From Flavobacteriaceae bacterium PS02334 (lineage in GTDB: Bacteria; Bacteroidota; Bacteroidia; Flavobacteriales; Flavobacteriaceae): 64,000 bases of DNA. The DNA lies in assembly GCA_029959295.1 (NCBI GenBank), contig JASCOH010000006.1, forward strand, positions 62,001 to 126,000, read 5' to 3'. Positions 48,996 to 56,729 of this stretch are shown one piece after another. The notes beneath the pieces are model-generated. The model did no database searches. It had not been told where the DNA came from and worked only from the letters and a program-made list of their open reading frames with translations. The translations under genes and the position numbers were made by a program. The stretch's first letter is position 1. The number at the start of each line of letters is the position of its first letter.

Positions 48996-49261
48996 TATTT
49001 ACAAAAGCGAGTTGCGGAACTCTCAAAAAGGTTCAACAGGTTCAACGGTTCAACATTATTTTATAACTAATTAATATTTAAAATAATATACTTAATTATC
49101 TCAATTAAAATTTTGTTGAACTTGTTGAACCAAAATGTTAAGGTTCTAGCAAATCGGGCTGGGTTCAAACAGTTCAACGACACTTTTTTTTCTAAAATGC
49201 TGAAAATACGCTTGTTGACCTGTTGAACTTTTAATGTCTGAAAAAGTTATGTTAATTAGCA

Positions 49262-49269
49262 TATATTTG
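49262..49269 (+). promoter_or_regulatory. -7 element TATATTTG of the capsid operon
   Basis: Exact TAnnTTTG, 28 bases before the ATG at 49298. It is preceded by AAAAAGTTATGT, a 12-base word also found at 38265 in the immunity region. A late/structural promoter is likely. Confidence 0.55.
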
Positions 49270-49297
49270 CTGAATACTTCAACCCCCACAAAAAAAT

Positions 49298-49759
49298 ATG
49301 AGTCAAATAGCAATTGTTATTAAATTTCCGGTGCAAACTCACGTTTATAAATATCTGCAGCAAAAAGTAGGACCGTCAATGATGGTTTCCAGATCTAATT
49401 TTTTTGGAAATCTAGTACTTGATATTCTGTCAAAAAGAGAAAAAGCGGAAAAGGCGCCTTTAGGTACTATGGTATTTCCCGTGGAAATCCATGAAGATTA
49501 CATGAATAGGTTCGGATTCAACATAAGTCCGAATGTCATAAGAAAATTCAATCTTCAGGTAGATCGAATGTTCAAAGAAGAAATGTGTACTTATGTTAGT
49601 TTGACCTGCAGTCACAACCCGGTAAAAAAAACAGAGGCGCTTTCGCAATTCTTAAATTCTTTTGATATTTCTGAAGACGATATCAAGACAGAAACTTTAA
49701 TAAAATATATTTTTAGAAACGAGAAGGACAAAAAAACCTTTGGGCAAAATGTCCTGTAA
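49298..49759 (+). CDS. Phage protein of unknown function, first gene of the capsid operon
   Basis: A 153-residue basic protein: MSQIAIVIKFPVQTHVYKYLQQKVGPSMMVSRSNFFGNLVLDILSKREKAEK, then FNISPNVIRKFNLQVDRMFKEEMCTYV and a helical tail with EALSQFLNSFDISEDDIKTETLIKYIFRNEKDKK. The small basic helical fold and the position right after the iterons would suit a DNA-binding protein, even an iteron binder. No domain is recognised, so this is inference. A promoter lies just upstream. Confidence 0.6.
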   Translation: MSQIAIVIKFPVQTHVYKYLQQKVGPSMMVSRSNFFGNLVLDILSKREKAEKAPLGTMVFPVEIHEDYMNRFGFNISPNVIRKFNLQVDRMFKEEMCTYVSLTCSHNPVKKTEALSQFLNSFDISEDDIKTETLIKYIFRNEKDKKTFGQNVL

Positions 49760-49769
49760 AAAATAGCTT

Positions 49770-50219
49770 ATGATCAACGCTTTAACCTCCGAAAATTACC
49801 GATTTATCAAGCGAGTTTTAATCTTAAATTCTAAGCAAGTTTTTTATCCATTAAAATATGGACTTGAAGGAAGAGATATAACTTTTGATGAAGATGATGC
49901 CTTAATTGTCAAGCCGATCATTGAAGATGTAAAATATCCTGCTACTGTAAAGATTGGTGATGCTGGTCAGTTGTGGGAATATAAATTAGAATTTTCAATT
50001 AATAGCCAAGATGCGGTAACGTCAAATCAGCTTTATAAACTGATAAATAAAAAAGTAATTGTTGTTCTGGAACATCCTGAAGGACGTTTTATTATTGGAA
50101 CAAATGAGTTTCCGCTTTCTTATATTTTTGCAGATGACAATTCTACAAATCCTGCAACTAGTAACGGTTTCTCAGTTGAATGCCGTGGAAACTCTTATAT
50201 TTCAAAGGTATCGGTGTAA
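49770..50219 (+). CDS. Phage protein of unknown function, beta-rich
   Basis: A 149-residue, beta-rich acidic protein (RVLILNSKQVFYPLKYGLEGRDITFDEDDALIVKPIIEDVKYPATVKIGDAGQLWEYKLEFSINSQDAV, then VVLEHPEGRFIIGTNEFPLSYIFADDN). It could be a minor structural or tail-interface protein. It begins ten bases after the previous gene and is followed by a strong terminator. No family assigned. Confidence 0.6.
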   Translation: MINALTSENYRFIKRVLILNSKQVFYPLKYGLEGRDITFDEDDALIVKPIIEDVKYPATVKIGDAGQLWEYKLEFSINSQDAVTSNQLYKLINKKVIVVLEHPEGRFIIGTNEFPLSYIFADDNSTNPATSNGFSVECRGNSYISKVSV

Positions 50220-50253
50220 ATCGCTGTCCTTTTTATGCCTGACAAACTGAAGT

Positions 50254-50293
50254 AAAATTGTACCGTGATAATTATTAACGGTACAATTTTTTT
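50254..50293 (+). terminator. Intrinsic terminator just before the protease start
   Basis: AAAATTGTACCGT (50254-50266) pairs perfectly with ACGGTACAATTTT (50278-50290) and is followed by T-run. The protease TTG start is only six bases after the stem, so read-through or a hidden promoter must supply the capsid genes. Confidence 0.85.
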
Positions 50294-50296
50294 ATT

Positions 50297-51643
50297 TTGA
50301 ATTCAAATATATCAGCACTCCTTTCTGGCAATTTCTACATTCATGAGGCTTATGGCCTTTCGCTTGTTCCAACTTTAATCAAGGGAATGGCAGCAGTTTC
50401 TTATGTTGAGAAATCTGCTGAAGAATTGATGAAAGGTGTGATTTCAAATTCTAAAAATGTTTCTTCTTCAGAAACGGGGACGGTATCGAGCGACGCCAGA
50501 ACTGTGGCAATTATCACTTTCAATCAACCTGTGATAAAATACACTGATTACTGGGCGGGATGGCTAGGTACTCAAACCTATATGCAAATATTGGAACGTT
50601 TTAAAAATGACGATTCAATTGCCGGTGTTGTTTTAAAAGTGGACAGCGGTGGCGGTCAAGTTTATGGAACTGCAGAATTTTATGAATATATAAAAAATTT
50701 CACTGATGTAAAACCGCTTGTAATTTATACAAACGGTTATTTGTGTTCAGGTGCTTATTATTTTTCTGCAGGTGCTTCTTGGATTGTCGCTCACACTCGA
50801 GCTGATGCAATCGGATCAATCGGCGCGTATACGATCATCGTTGATTGGAATGGCTTATATGAAAAATATGGAGCCAAAATTTACACGCTTTACGCTGATG
50901 ATTCTGAAGAAAAAAATAAGGCTTATCGCGATCTTTTATCTGGGAAAGATAAAGATGGTAAGCAATATGTGAAATCTGAGCTAAATCCAATAGTAGATAC
51001 TTTTCATGTTGATATGAAATCAGTTAGACCTCAAATTAAAGAGGAGGCGTATAAAGGCGGAACCTGGACTGGAGCCGATGCTGTTGGAATGGGATTGGTC
51101 GATGAAAACGGGACCGAAGAAACTGCAATCGCAAAAGTTTATGAGCTTTCTGAGGCTCAAAAATCAAATTCAAATAATTCTAAAACCACAAAAAAAAGTA
51201 TGGCTACGAAAAAATCTTTTCCGAGCATCACTAAAATCATTGGAGTTGAAGGTGATAGCTTATCGGTTATCACTAAAACAATTTCTGGTAAAAAAGGTGT
51301 GTTCATCGAAGAATCGCAACTTGACGCAATTGAAGCGCATTTTGCTACGTCAAAAACTGCAGTAGAAACTGCAAACGGTAAAGTTGCAACTGCTGAAGGC
51401 AATGTGACAAAAATTGAAACTGCTATCGAAGCTGCTGTGAAAGTTGCAGGCTTGGAAAAAGAGGTAGAAGCAAATTCTACAACTGAAGCAAAAATCACTT
51501 TGTTAGGAGCAAAGGTTGACGAGTACGGAAAATTATCTGGCAAAAGAACTGCGAGATCTAAATCCGAAGGTGATGAGTTTGAAAACGATAGTTCTATCGT
51601 GAATAAAGCTGATGCTCATAACGATTTTTACGAAAAAGCTTAA
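50297..51643 (+). CDS. S49-type prohead protease fused to a scaffold-like C-terminal half
   Basis: A capsid maturation protease of the SppA/S49 family. The start is a TTG: the product MNSNISALLSGNFYIHEAYGLSLVPTL matches the usual N-terminus of phage S49 proteases and no closer ATG fits. The nucleophile Ser151 lies in NGYLCSGAYYFSAGASWI, preceded by the VLKVDSGGGQVYG loop and followed by ADAIGSIGAYT. The last ~150 residues are helical, Ala/Glu/Lys-rich (AIEAHFATSKTAVETANGKVATAEGNVTKIETAIEAAVKV), like a scaffold. An internal ATG at 51200 could produce the scaffold part alone. The major capsid gene follows after nine bases. Confidence 0.85.
   Translation: MNSNISALLSGNFYIHEAYGLSLVPTLIKGMAAVSYVEKSAEELMKGVISNSKNVSSSETGTVSSDARTVAIITFNQPVIKYTDYWAGWLGTQTYMQILERFKNDDSIAGVVLKVDSGGGQVYGTAEFYEYIKNFTDVKPLVIYTNGYLCSGAYYFSAGASWIVAHTRADAIGSIGAYTIIVDWNGLYEKYGAKIYTLYADDSEEKNKAYRDLLSGKDKDGKQYVKSELNPIVDTFHVDMKSVRPQIKEEAYKGGTWTGADAVGMGLVDENGTEETAIAKVYELSEAQKSNSNNSKTTKKSMATKKSFPSITKIIGVEGDSLSVITKTISGKKGVFIEESQLDAIEAHFATSKTAVETANGKVATAEGNVTKIETAIEAAVKVAGLEKEVEANSTTEAKITLLGAKVDEYGKLSGKRTARSKSEGDEFENDSSIVNKADAHNDFYEKA
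51200..51643 (+). CDS. Possible nested scaffold protein (internal start in the protease gene)
   Basis: An in-frame ATG at 51200, after an A-run (AAAAAAAGT) of the kind used for initiation in this genome, would give a 147-residue helical, coiled-coil-like product (MATKKSFPSITKIIGVEGDSL to the C-terminus). Many phages express the scaffold from an internal start in the protease gene. Sequence alone cannot prove use of this start. Confidence 0.4.
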   Translation: MATKKSFPSITKIIGVEGDSLSVITKTISGKKGVFIEESQLDAIEAHFATSKTAVETANGKVATAEGNVTKIETAIEAAVKVAGLEKEVEANSTTEAKITLLGAKVDEYGKLSGKRTARSKSEGDEFENDSSIVNKADAHNDFYEKA

Positions 51644-51652
51644 TTTTTTATT

Positions 51653-52651
51653 ATGTCAGTTAATATAGATCAGATTTTACAAGAAGTTAAAAGATTTGCG
51701 GATCAGAATCCAAAAATCTTGAATGCGGCAATCATGTCTAACGAAATTCTTTTGAATAAGTATGCAAAGCTTATTCCTAGAATTCGTGGCGAGTTTGCAA
51801 CTGTTAGTTCAGTTATGGGCCATGTTGTTCAGCAATTCACGCCAACTTGGACGGAACAAGCGGACGTTCAATTCAGAGGCAAGCAGATGAAAAACTATCA
51901 TCAAAAAATCAATTTTGCATTTACACCTGCAGAAATTTTGGGTTCTTGGATCCAACAAAAATACGATGAAGGTGTCGAGCTGAAAGATAAAGAAATTTCA
52001 AAACACGTTATGACAATGCTAAAAGCAAAAATCATTAGCGATGTGAATATTCTTTCGGTTAAAGGTGTTTTTAATGCGGCTACTCCAACTGTCTTTGGGG
52101 CTTCGATGGACGGATTAAACAAGATTCACACAAGTATTTTGACAAATACTGATAATCCTTGTTTTAAAATTCCTACTGATGCGATTGCTGGAGATGGGTC
52201 AAACATTCTTGATGTTGTATTGACTTTCGAAAGAGCAATTCCAGAACAATACAAAGATTCTATCAAAGAGTTGAAAATGAGTGTAACAAACGCTGAAAAT
52301 TACCTTTTGGCTTATGAAGATGAGTTTGGTAAAAACACGGATTACACTGGCGGCAAAGGTTTGAGAACTCGTCTTGGTAAAAGATTAATTGTTGGTGTTC
52401 CTGGAATGTCAAATAATCATATTGTTGCTACATTTGACGGTAACTTCATCAGAACTGTAGATGTTGTAGAAAATCCTGCAACAATTACTGACGTTCAGAA
52501 ACTTGATTACAAAATCAAAGTTTTTGGAGAATTCACTCTAGGTTATGACTATGCGGTGAATGAGTTGGTAATTGTCAACTCTCCAACTGCTGTTGAAAGA
52601 GGTCTTGGTTCTGCAACGTTGAACAAACTTTACTATCCAGAAGAGTTTTAA
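51653..52651 (+). CDS. Major capsid protein (putative)
   Basis: A 332-residue protein directly after the protease-scaffold gene, the standard position of the capsid gene. It begins MSVNIDQILQEVKRFADQNPKILNAAIMSNEILLNKYAKLIPRIRGEFATVSSVMGHVVQQFTPTW, then FAFTPAEILGSWIQQKYDEG, and ends KIKVFGEFTLGYDYAVNELVIVNSPTAVERGLGSATLNKLYYPEEF. It has mixed alpha/beta content without a signal or membrane segment. An HK97-type fold is expected from the context but cannot be shown by eye. Confidence comes from order and size. Confidence 0.75.
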   Translation: MSVNIDQILQEVKRFADQNPKILNAAIMSNEILLNKYAKLIPRIRGEFATVSSVMGHVVQQFTPTWTEQADVQFRGKQMKNYHQKINFAFTPAEILGSWIQQKYDEGVELKDKEISKHVMTMLKAKIISDVNILSVKGVFNAATPTVFGASMDGLNKIHTSILTNTDNPCFKIPTDAIAGDGSNILDVVLTFERAIPEQYKDSIKELKMSVTNAENYLLAYEDEFGKNTDYTGGKGLRTRLGKRLIVGVPGMSNNHIVATFDGNFIRTVDVVENPATITDVQKLDYKIKVFGEFTLGYDYAVNELVIVNSPTAVERGLGSATLNKLYYPEEF

Positions 52652-52664
52652 TCCAAAATAAAGT

Positions 52665-53234
52665 ATGTCACAAGAATTATTAGACAAAGCAAAATCCCTC
52701 GGCGTAAACGCTGAGGGATTAACTGAAGCTCAATTGAAGAAAGCAATTGCAGCTGCGGAAAAATTAGCTAGTGAAGCAGCTGAAGCTTCATCTCTCTTGA
52801 GAGAAAAAGCAAAAGGATTTGGTATTTCGACTGAAGATAAGTCAGATGTTGAAATTGCTGAAGAAATTACAGATTTTGAAGCTACTGTTGAAGCGACAAA
52901 AAAAGCATTTCTCTTTAGTGAAAAATTAAACTTGCTTGTGGATTTTCTTCAGATTGAAAATTTTGAAAATTTATCTCCAGAAGAATTAAAAGAATTGCTT
53001 GACAAAAAAGCTACCGAAACGGCTAATTCTTTAGAGGTTACTGAAACCGAAGTTGATGGAAAAACAAGTGAATCTTTCGAATTTGAAGGCAAAGAATTTG
53101 TTTTTGCTGAAGATGCACCGGGATCCTTCAGATATTTTGGCAAACTTCAAACTCAAGAGGAGTGGATCCGAGATAAAACCGCAATGGAATTAATGATCTC
53201 CACGAAAGTATCATACATAACCTCTAAAAATTAA
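52665..53234 (+). CDS. Structural protein of unknown function with N-terminal HeH/LEM-like helix pair
   Basis: A 189-residue acidic protein after the capsid gene. The first 30 residues (MSQELLDKAKSLGVNAEGLTEAQLKKAIAAAEK) resemble the HeH/LEM helix-extension-helix fold that binds DNA or proteins. A long helical middle and a beta-like C-terminal part follow (FEFEGKEFVFAEDAPGSFRYFGKLQTQEEWIRDKTAMELMI). The position suggests a head accessory or head-tail connector protein; not proven. Confidence 0.6.
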   Translation: MSQELLDKAKSLGVNAEGLTEAQLKKAIAAAEKLASEAAEASSLLREKAKGFGISTEDKSDVEIAEEITDFEATVEATKKAFLFSEKLNLLVDFLQIENFENLSPEELKELLDKKATETANSLEVTETEVDGKTSESFEFEGKEFVFAEDAPGSFRYFGKLQTQEEWIRDKTAMELMISTKVSYITSKN

Positions 53235-53237
53235 GAA

Positions 53238-53819
53238 ATGAGTTGTTTTGAAAACTTAGAAAACGAGAGCATTGACTCTTGCTTGAATAAAGAAATTCAA
53301 GCCGGTCTTTCAGAAGTAGGCCTGTACTATTGCATTCATGATCATATCGCAGTGCATCCAATGCCAAAGAATTTTGGTGATGTAGGATATTCTTATGAGA
53401 CTGCAGTCGCGATCTCTACTGACATTACTTTCATCGCAGGTAAAGGTTGGGCAAAAATTGTCATTCAATCAGATATGGGTGAAGTGAAAGTTTCACTTGT
53501 TGGAAATAAAGGAAACAAGAAAACCAAATCTTCATTAGATTTTTATGTACCTGGTAACTCTAAAAAATTGCTTGGATTCTTAAGAACATTGAAAAATGTA
53601 CCTCTTGAATTTTTAGCAACTGAAAGAGACGGGCAAAAAAGACTTATCGGAGATAAGTTTAATCCAGCATACATTTCGGAAGCTGAAGGTACAACAGGAA
53701 AGGGTGGTGAAGATGATAAAGGTGTTCAATTCACAATTGAATCATATTCAGTTCCTGCAGTGTACGAAGGTACAATCCAATTGCCTGCAGTTGTAATCCC
53801 TGGCGGCGGCGGTGCATAA
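53238..53819 (+). CDS. Structural phage protein (head or tail completion candidate)
   Basis: A 193-residue protein, three bases after the previous stop. MSCFENLENESIDSCLNKEIQAGLSEVGLYYCIHDHIAVHPMPKNFGDVGYSYETAVAI begins it, then beta-rich sequence and an EAEGTTGKGGEDDKGVQFTIESYSVPAVYEGTIQL stretch. The C-terminus is glycine-rich (VIPGGGGA). The shape resembles tail tube or head completion proteins, but no family is recognised. The next gene overlaps it by eight bases. Confidence 0.6.
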   Translation: MSCFENLENESIDSCLNKEIQAGLSEVGLYYCIHDHIAVHPMPKNFGDVGYSYETAVAISTDITFIAGKGWAKIVIQSDMGEVKVSLVGNKGNKKTKSSLDFYVPGNSKKLLGFLRTLKNVPLEFLATERDGQKRLIGDKFNPAYISEAEGTTGKGGEDDKGVQFTIESYSVPAVYEGTIQLPAVVIPGGGGA

Positions 53820-54117
53820 ATATTTTGAATTAGTAGATCTACCAGTGCCTTGTTGCTTCATCTTACAAGATGGCTCAAGGCTTGATCTACGCCTCGGAAT
53901 TCCTAAAAATGCCTTGCCGGCTTTTAAGAACGGCTTCAAGAATTTAGGGCTAAAACCCGGAGCTGAGGAATTATTCAAAAAGGAAAAAATATCTGATTTA
54001 ATTTCAATTATTCAGATCACCAAAAGGGTTCAAGACGTTGAAATTTTAGCTTTAGCAAAACCTGATTCTCCAAAGATTCAAGAAGTTGCAAAAGCAAGAA
54101 TCGCCCAAATTAAGTAA
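53812..54117 (+). CDS. Small phage protein of unknown function
   Basis: A 101-residue protein starting at a GTG (53812) that overlaps the end of the preceding gene. It reads MHKYFELVDLPVPCCFILQDGSRLDLRLGIPKNALPAFKNGFKNLGLKPGAEELFKKEKISDLISII. It has a short beta part and a helical tail. No domain is recognised. The overlap and the absence of an alternative ATG support the GTG. Confidence 0.6.
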   Translation: MHKYFELVDLPVPCCFILQDGSRLDLRLGIPKNALPAFKNGFKNLGLKPGAEELFKKEKISDLISIIQITKRVQDVEILALAKPDSPKIQEVAKARIAQIK

Positions 54118-54133
54118 CCAATTAAATCCAAAT

Positions 54134-54511
54134 ATGAAAAAATTATTGCTTTTAGGAATCGGAGCTCTCTTTATGGGACTTACTTCCACCGTCAGTGCCA
54201 TGGAGCACAAATTAAAAATTGCTGAAGAGCAAGTTTATTCATTCAATGATGCTGCGCGTCAAATGCAAATTTCAGATACAGAAGCGACTCCGGTTCTGGC
54301 CATCCAGATAGAAGTTTCCAAAAGCGAAACGATTTCGACTTATGTTGCTTCTGTAAATCTGATTGATCTCTCGCATTTTTATCAGCGTATTATTTATGAA
54401 AAGATTTCCTCTGCAGATAAATTTCAATTGTCTTATCCTGGAATAAAATATGTAAAGGAAAAGCCGATTTGGAATATTGATAAAAAATATAATGTCCCCC
54501 AGTTGCTTTAG
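54134..54511 (+). CDS. Exported protein of unknown function
   Basis: A 125-residue protein with a signal peptide (MKKLLLLGIGALFMGLTSTVSA, cleavage near 22) and a mature part with EEQVYSFNDAARQMQISDTEATPVLAIQIEVSKSETISTYVASVNL. The ATG at 54134 is used since the frame from 54086 adds 16 residues that overlap the previous gene in another frame. Exported prophage proteins can alter the host surface; the function is unknown. A terminator follows. Confidence 0.65.
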   Translation: MKKLLLLGIGALFMGLTSTVSAMEHKLKIAEEQVYSFNDAARQMQISDTEATPVLAIQIEVSKSETISTYVASVNLIDLSHFYQRIIYEKISSADKFQLSYPGIKYVKEKPIWNIDKKYNVPQLL

Positions 54512-54541
54512 TTTTTTGTTTTAAGTTGTTTAGTTATGTAG

Positions 54542-54573
54542 AAAGAGCCGGGCATATCCGGCTCTTTTTTTTA
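54542..54573 (+). terminator. Intrinsic terminator of the capsid operon
   Basis: AAAGAGCCGG (54542-54551) pairs with CCGGCTCTTT (54558-54567) around a 6-base loop and is followed by T-run. Confidence 0.88.
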
Positions 54574-54583
54574 TTTCTGTTTT

Positions 54584-55330
54584 ATGGATATTCAATCATG
54601 GTTTGAAAATAACGGTAATTATTCTGACGGTCTTGAGCTATTTGCTCAATTGCCTAATTGCAATAAAATTCAGTTAAGAAATTTTGCTCGAGAAAACACT
54701 TCCAATTTTATAAAATTGAAATATGAGCTGAAAAAGGCTTTGATGGCAGGAATTGGAGAAAGTATTCAGGAAAAAATTTTAGAGCCTGCAGTGCCTCAAA
54801 AACCATTTGAAAACAAACCGGAGCCATTACTTCAGCTAATCATAAAACAATCTGCTGATCAATCTTTCGAAAAAGAAACGATGGCGATTTATCCTATGGA
54901 ACTGCATGAGACATACCGCAAGCGTGTGTCAAATTTTTATAAAGCTTGCGAATTGAAATTCCAACTCAATTCTTTACCTGAAGGCGACGAAAATACCGCC
55001 TTGAAAATAATTCTCCAACTCGAAGATTTGTGGACCAGAATCGACTGTGCTTGGATGATACTTGATCATTGGAAAGATCATAAGCGGATAATGCCTGTGA
55101 ATGAAAGCGAGGACTTCACAAAGCTTACTCCGATTCAACTGCTGATGAAACGCAATCAGCTTGAGTCGAGAATAAGTAAAAGAAAAGTCACGATTAAATC
55201 AATGACGGCCGAAGTGGAAGCTTCTCCAGAGAATCGCACGATTTCTAATTTGCTAAATCGAAAGCTCGAGCAATTGCATCAGCTAAACATCGATTTAGAA
55301 ACAATTAGAAATTTATTAAAAAATGAGTGA
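54584..55330 (+). CDS. Phage protein of unknown function, coiled-coil rich
   Basis: A 248-residue, charged, helical protein: MDIQSWFENNGNYSDGLELFAQLPNCNKIQLRNFARENTSNFIKLKYELKKALMAG, a MELHETYRKRVSNFYKACELKF segment, and a coiled-coil C-terminus with LLMKRNQLESRISKRKVTIKSMTAEVE and LNIDLETIRNLLKNE. It overlaps the methyltransferase gene by eight bases, so the two are coupled. No family recognised. Confidence 0.6.
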   Translation: MDIQSWFENNGNYSDGLELFAQLPNCNKIQLRNFARENTSNFIKLKYELKKALMAGIGESIQEKILEPAVPQKPFENKPEPLLQLIIKQSADQSFEKETMAIYPMELHETYRKRVSNFYKACELKFQLNSLPEGDENTALKIILQLEDLWTRIDCAWMILDHWKDHKRIMPVNESEDFTKLTPIQLLMKRNQLESRISKRKVTIKSMTAEVEASPENRTISNLLNRKLEQLHQLNIDLETIRNLLKNE

Positions 55331-56651
55331 TTTATTATCTCCGCTAGAATGGTCAACAGAAAAAAGAAGAGTTCGCGATTTAATTCCTTATGAATATAAT
55401 CCCCGGATTTTATCTGAAGACAAAAAGCAAAAACTTCGCGAAAGTCTTGAAAAATTCAATCTTGCAGAAATTCCTGCAGTAAATACAAACAACATAATTA
55501 TTGCCGGTCATCAGCGAATTGTCGTCATGATGGAAATCGGGCGCGGTGATGATTTGATAGATGTTCGCGTTCCTAATCGTGAGCTCACAGAATCTGAATT
55601 TAAAGAATATAATATCCGGTCCAATGTTTCAGTTGGAGAATGGGATTTAGATATTTTAAATGCAATTTTTACAGATATAGATCTTTTATCTCTTGGTTTG
55701 AATACTGATGATATTCCATTACCTGGAGATAATATTCCCGATCATTTAAAATCGGAATCTGAATCCGATTTTAACCCAGAACTGCCTGCAGAACCTATTT
55801 CGGTTTTGGGAGATATCTATGAGTTTAGATCGCTTCAAAAAAAATTAACTCACAGGTTAATTTGTGGTGACAGCACGTCTGCTGAAGTTTACAAATTGCT
55901 TTTGAATGGCGAATTTTTCAATCTGATCGTAACGGATCCGCCTTATAATATCAATTATGAAGGCGGTACAAAAGACAAGCTAAAAATTATGAATGATAAT
56001 ATGTCTTCAGATGATTTTTATATTTTCCTATTTAATTTTTACGCTGAGTGCTTTGCGCATGCGACGCCTGGTGCGGCGATTTATGTTTTTCATGCCGATA
56101 CTGAGGGTGTGAATTTCCGAAAAGCATTGAAGGATGCCGGATTCAAGCTTTCACAATGCTTAATCTGGCTAAAAAATTCGATTGTGATGGGCCGTCAAGA
56201 TTATCAATGGAAACATGAGCCATGCTTAATGGGTAAAGTTCCTGAAGATTCTGAAGAAATTAAACATCATGATCCGGTTCTTTACGGATGGAAAGAAGGA
56301 GCGGCTCATTCCTGGTACTCTGATCGTAAGCAAACCACAATTTTAGAATTTGCCAGACCTTATCGAAGCAAGGAACATCCGACAATGAAACCTTTGGATA
56401 TGCTCGTTTATCTTATAAAAAACAGCTCAAAACAAATGCAGATTGTTGGTGATAGTTTCTCCGGTTCTGGTTCAACTCTGATCGCCTGCGAGCAATCTTG
56501 GCGACAAGCTCGAGTAATTGAATTAGATCCGAGATTCGTAGACGTGAATGTAAGGCGATGGATTTCTTATATGCGAGAAAATAACTTGCAATTCGAGGTT
56601 TATAAGAATGATGTTTTATTGACGGCTGATCAAATCGAAAAATATTTTTGA
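55323..56651 (+). CDS. ParB-like/DNA methyltransferase fusion
   Basis: A 442-residue DNA modification enzyme. The N-terminal ~110 residues are ParB-like: VRDLIPYEYNPRILSEDKKQKLRESLEKFNLAEIPAVN, then NIIIAGHQRIVVMM. The catalytic domain has motif IV DPPYNI at residues 205-210 and the SAM-binding motif I DSFSGSGST at 377-385. This order (IV before I) marks the beta class of N6-adenine or N4-cytosine methyltransferases. HPTMKPLDMLVYLI is another conserved segment. No partner endonuclease is nearby, so it is probably an orphan phage enzyme that marks DNA or blocks restriction. The target is unknown. Confidence 0.9.
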   Translation: MSDLLSPLEWSTEKRRVRDLIPYEYNPRILSEDKKQKLRESLEKFNLAEIPAVNTNNIIIAGHQRIVVMMEIGRGDDLIDVRVPNRELTESEFKEYNIRSNVSVGEWDLDILNAIFTDIDLLSLGLNTDDIPLPGDNIPDHLKSESESDFNPELPAEPISVLGDIYEFRSLQKKLTHRLICGDSTSAEVYKLLLNGEFFNLIVTDPPYNINYEGGTKDKLKIMNDNMSSDDFYIFLFNFYAECFAHATPGAAIYVFHADTEGVNFRKALKDAGFKLSQCLIWLKNSIVMGRQDYQWKHEPCLMGKVPEDSEEIKHHDPVLYGWKEGAAHSWYSDRKQTTILEFARPYRSKEHPTMKPLDMLVYLIKNSSKQMQIVGDSFSGSGSTLIACEQSWRQARVIELDPRFVDVNVRRWISYMRENNLQFEVYKNDVLLTADQIEKYF

Positions 56652-56669
56652 AAAATAATTAAAAAAGTT

Positions 56670-56699
56670 TTGCAAATGGTAGAAGTTTTACTACCTTTG
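56670..56699 (+). promoter_or_regulatory. hicAB promoter (TTG-N19-TACCTTTG) with overlapping GGTAG/CTACC operator
   Basis: TTG at 56670-56672 and TACCTTTG at 56692-56699 are 19 bases apart, an excellent match to the Bacteroidota consensus. GGTAG (56678-56682) and CTACC (56691-56695) form an inverted repeat overlapping the -7 box, a plausible HicB operator. The promoter also rules out the ORF start at 56670. Confidence 0.7.
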
Positions 56700-56729
56700 A
56701 TAAGTCAATTAATAACAACGTTCTTACTT

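Larger units (their letters stand above)
48715..49297. other. Non-coding gap with iterons and AT-rich core: candidate replication origin
   Basis: This 583-bp gap has no credible gene. Twelve copies of an 8-bp word occur in both orientations: GTTGAGCC at 48864, 48872 and 48880; GGTTCAAC at 49030, 49039 and 49047; GTTGAACT/GTTGAACC at 49115 and 49124; GGTTCAAA/AGTTCAAC at 49162 and 49171; GTTGACCT/GTTGAACT at 49214 and 49222. Spacing within groups is 8 or 9. Between the second and third groups lies a 60-base stretch (49055-49114) with four C and no G. Small hairpins (48789-48803; GATTCGC-GTTA-GCGAATC at 48889-48906) and two C-rich boxes also occur. The structure is what P4-type origins show. 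Confidence 0.6.

Noticed and set aside
48881-49066. Plus-strand reading frame in the origin gap
   Set aside because: It runs through the iterons and C-boxes and has a low-complexity product.
48864-49229. The GTTGAACC array as a CRISPR
   Set aside because: The units are only 8 bases, in both orientations and with 0-1 base spacers within groups.
56670-56729. Longer N-terminus for HicA
   Set aside because: It begins in the -33 box of the promoter, so it cannot be transcribed from that promoter.
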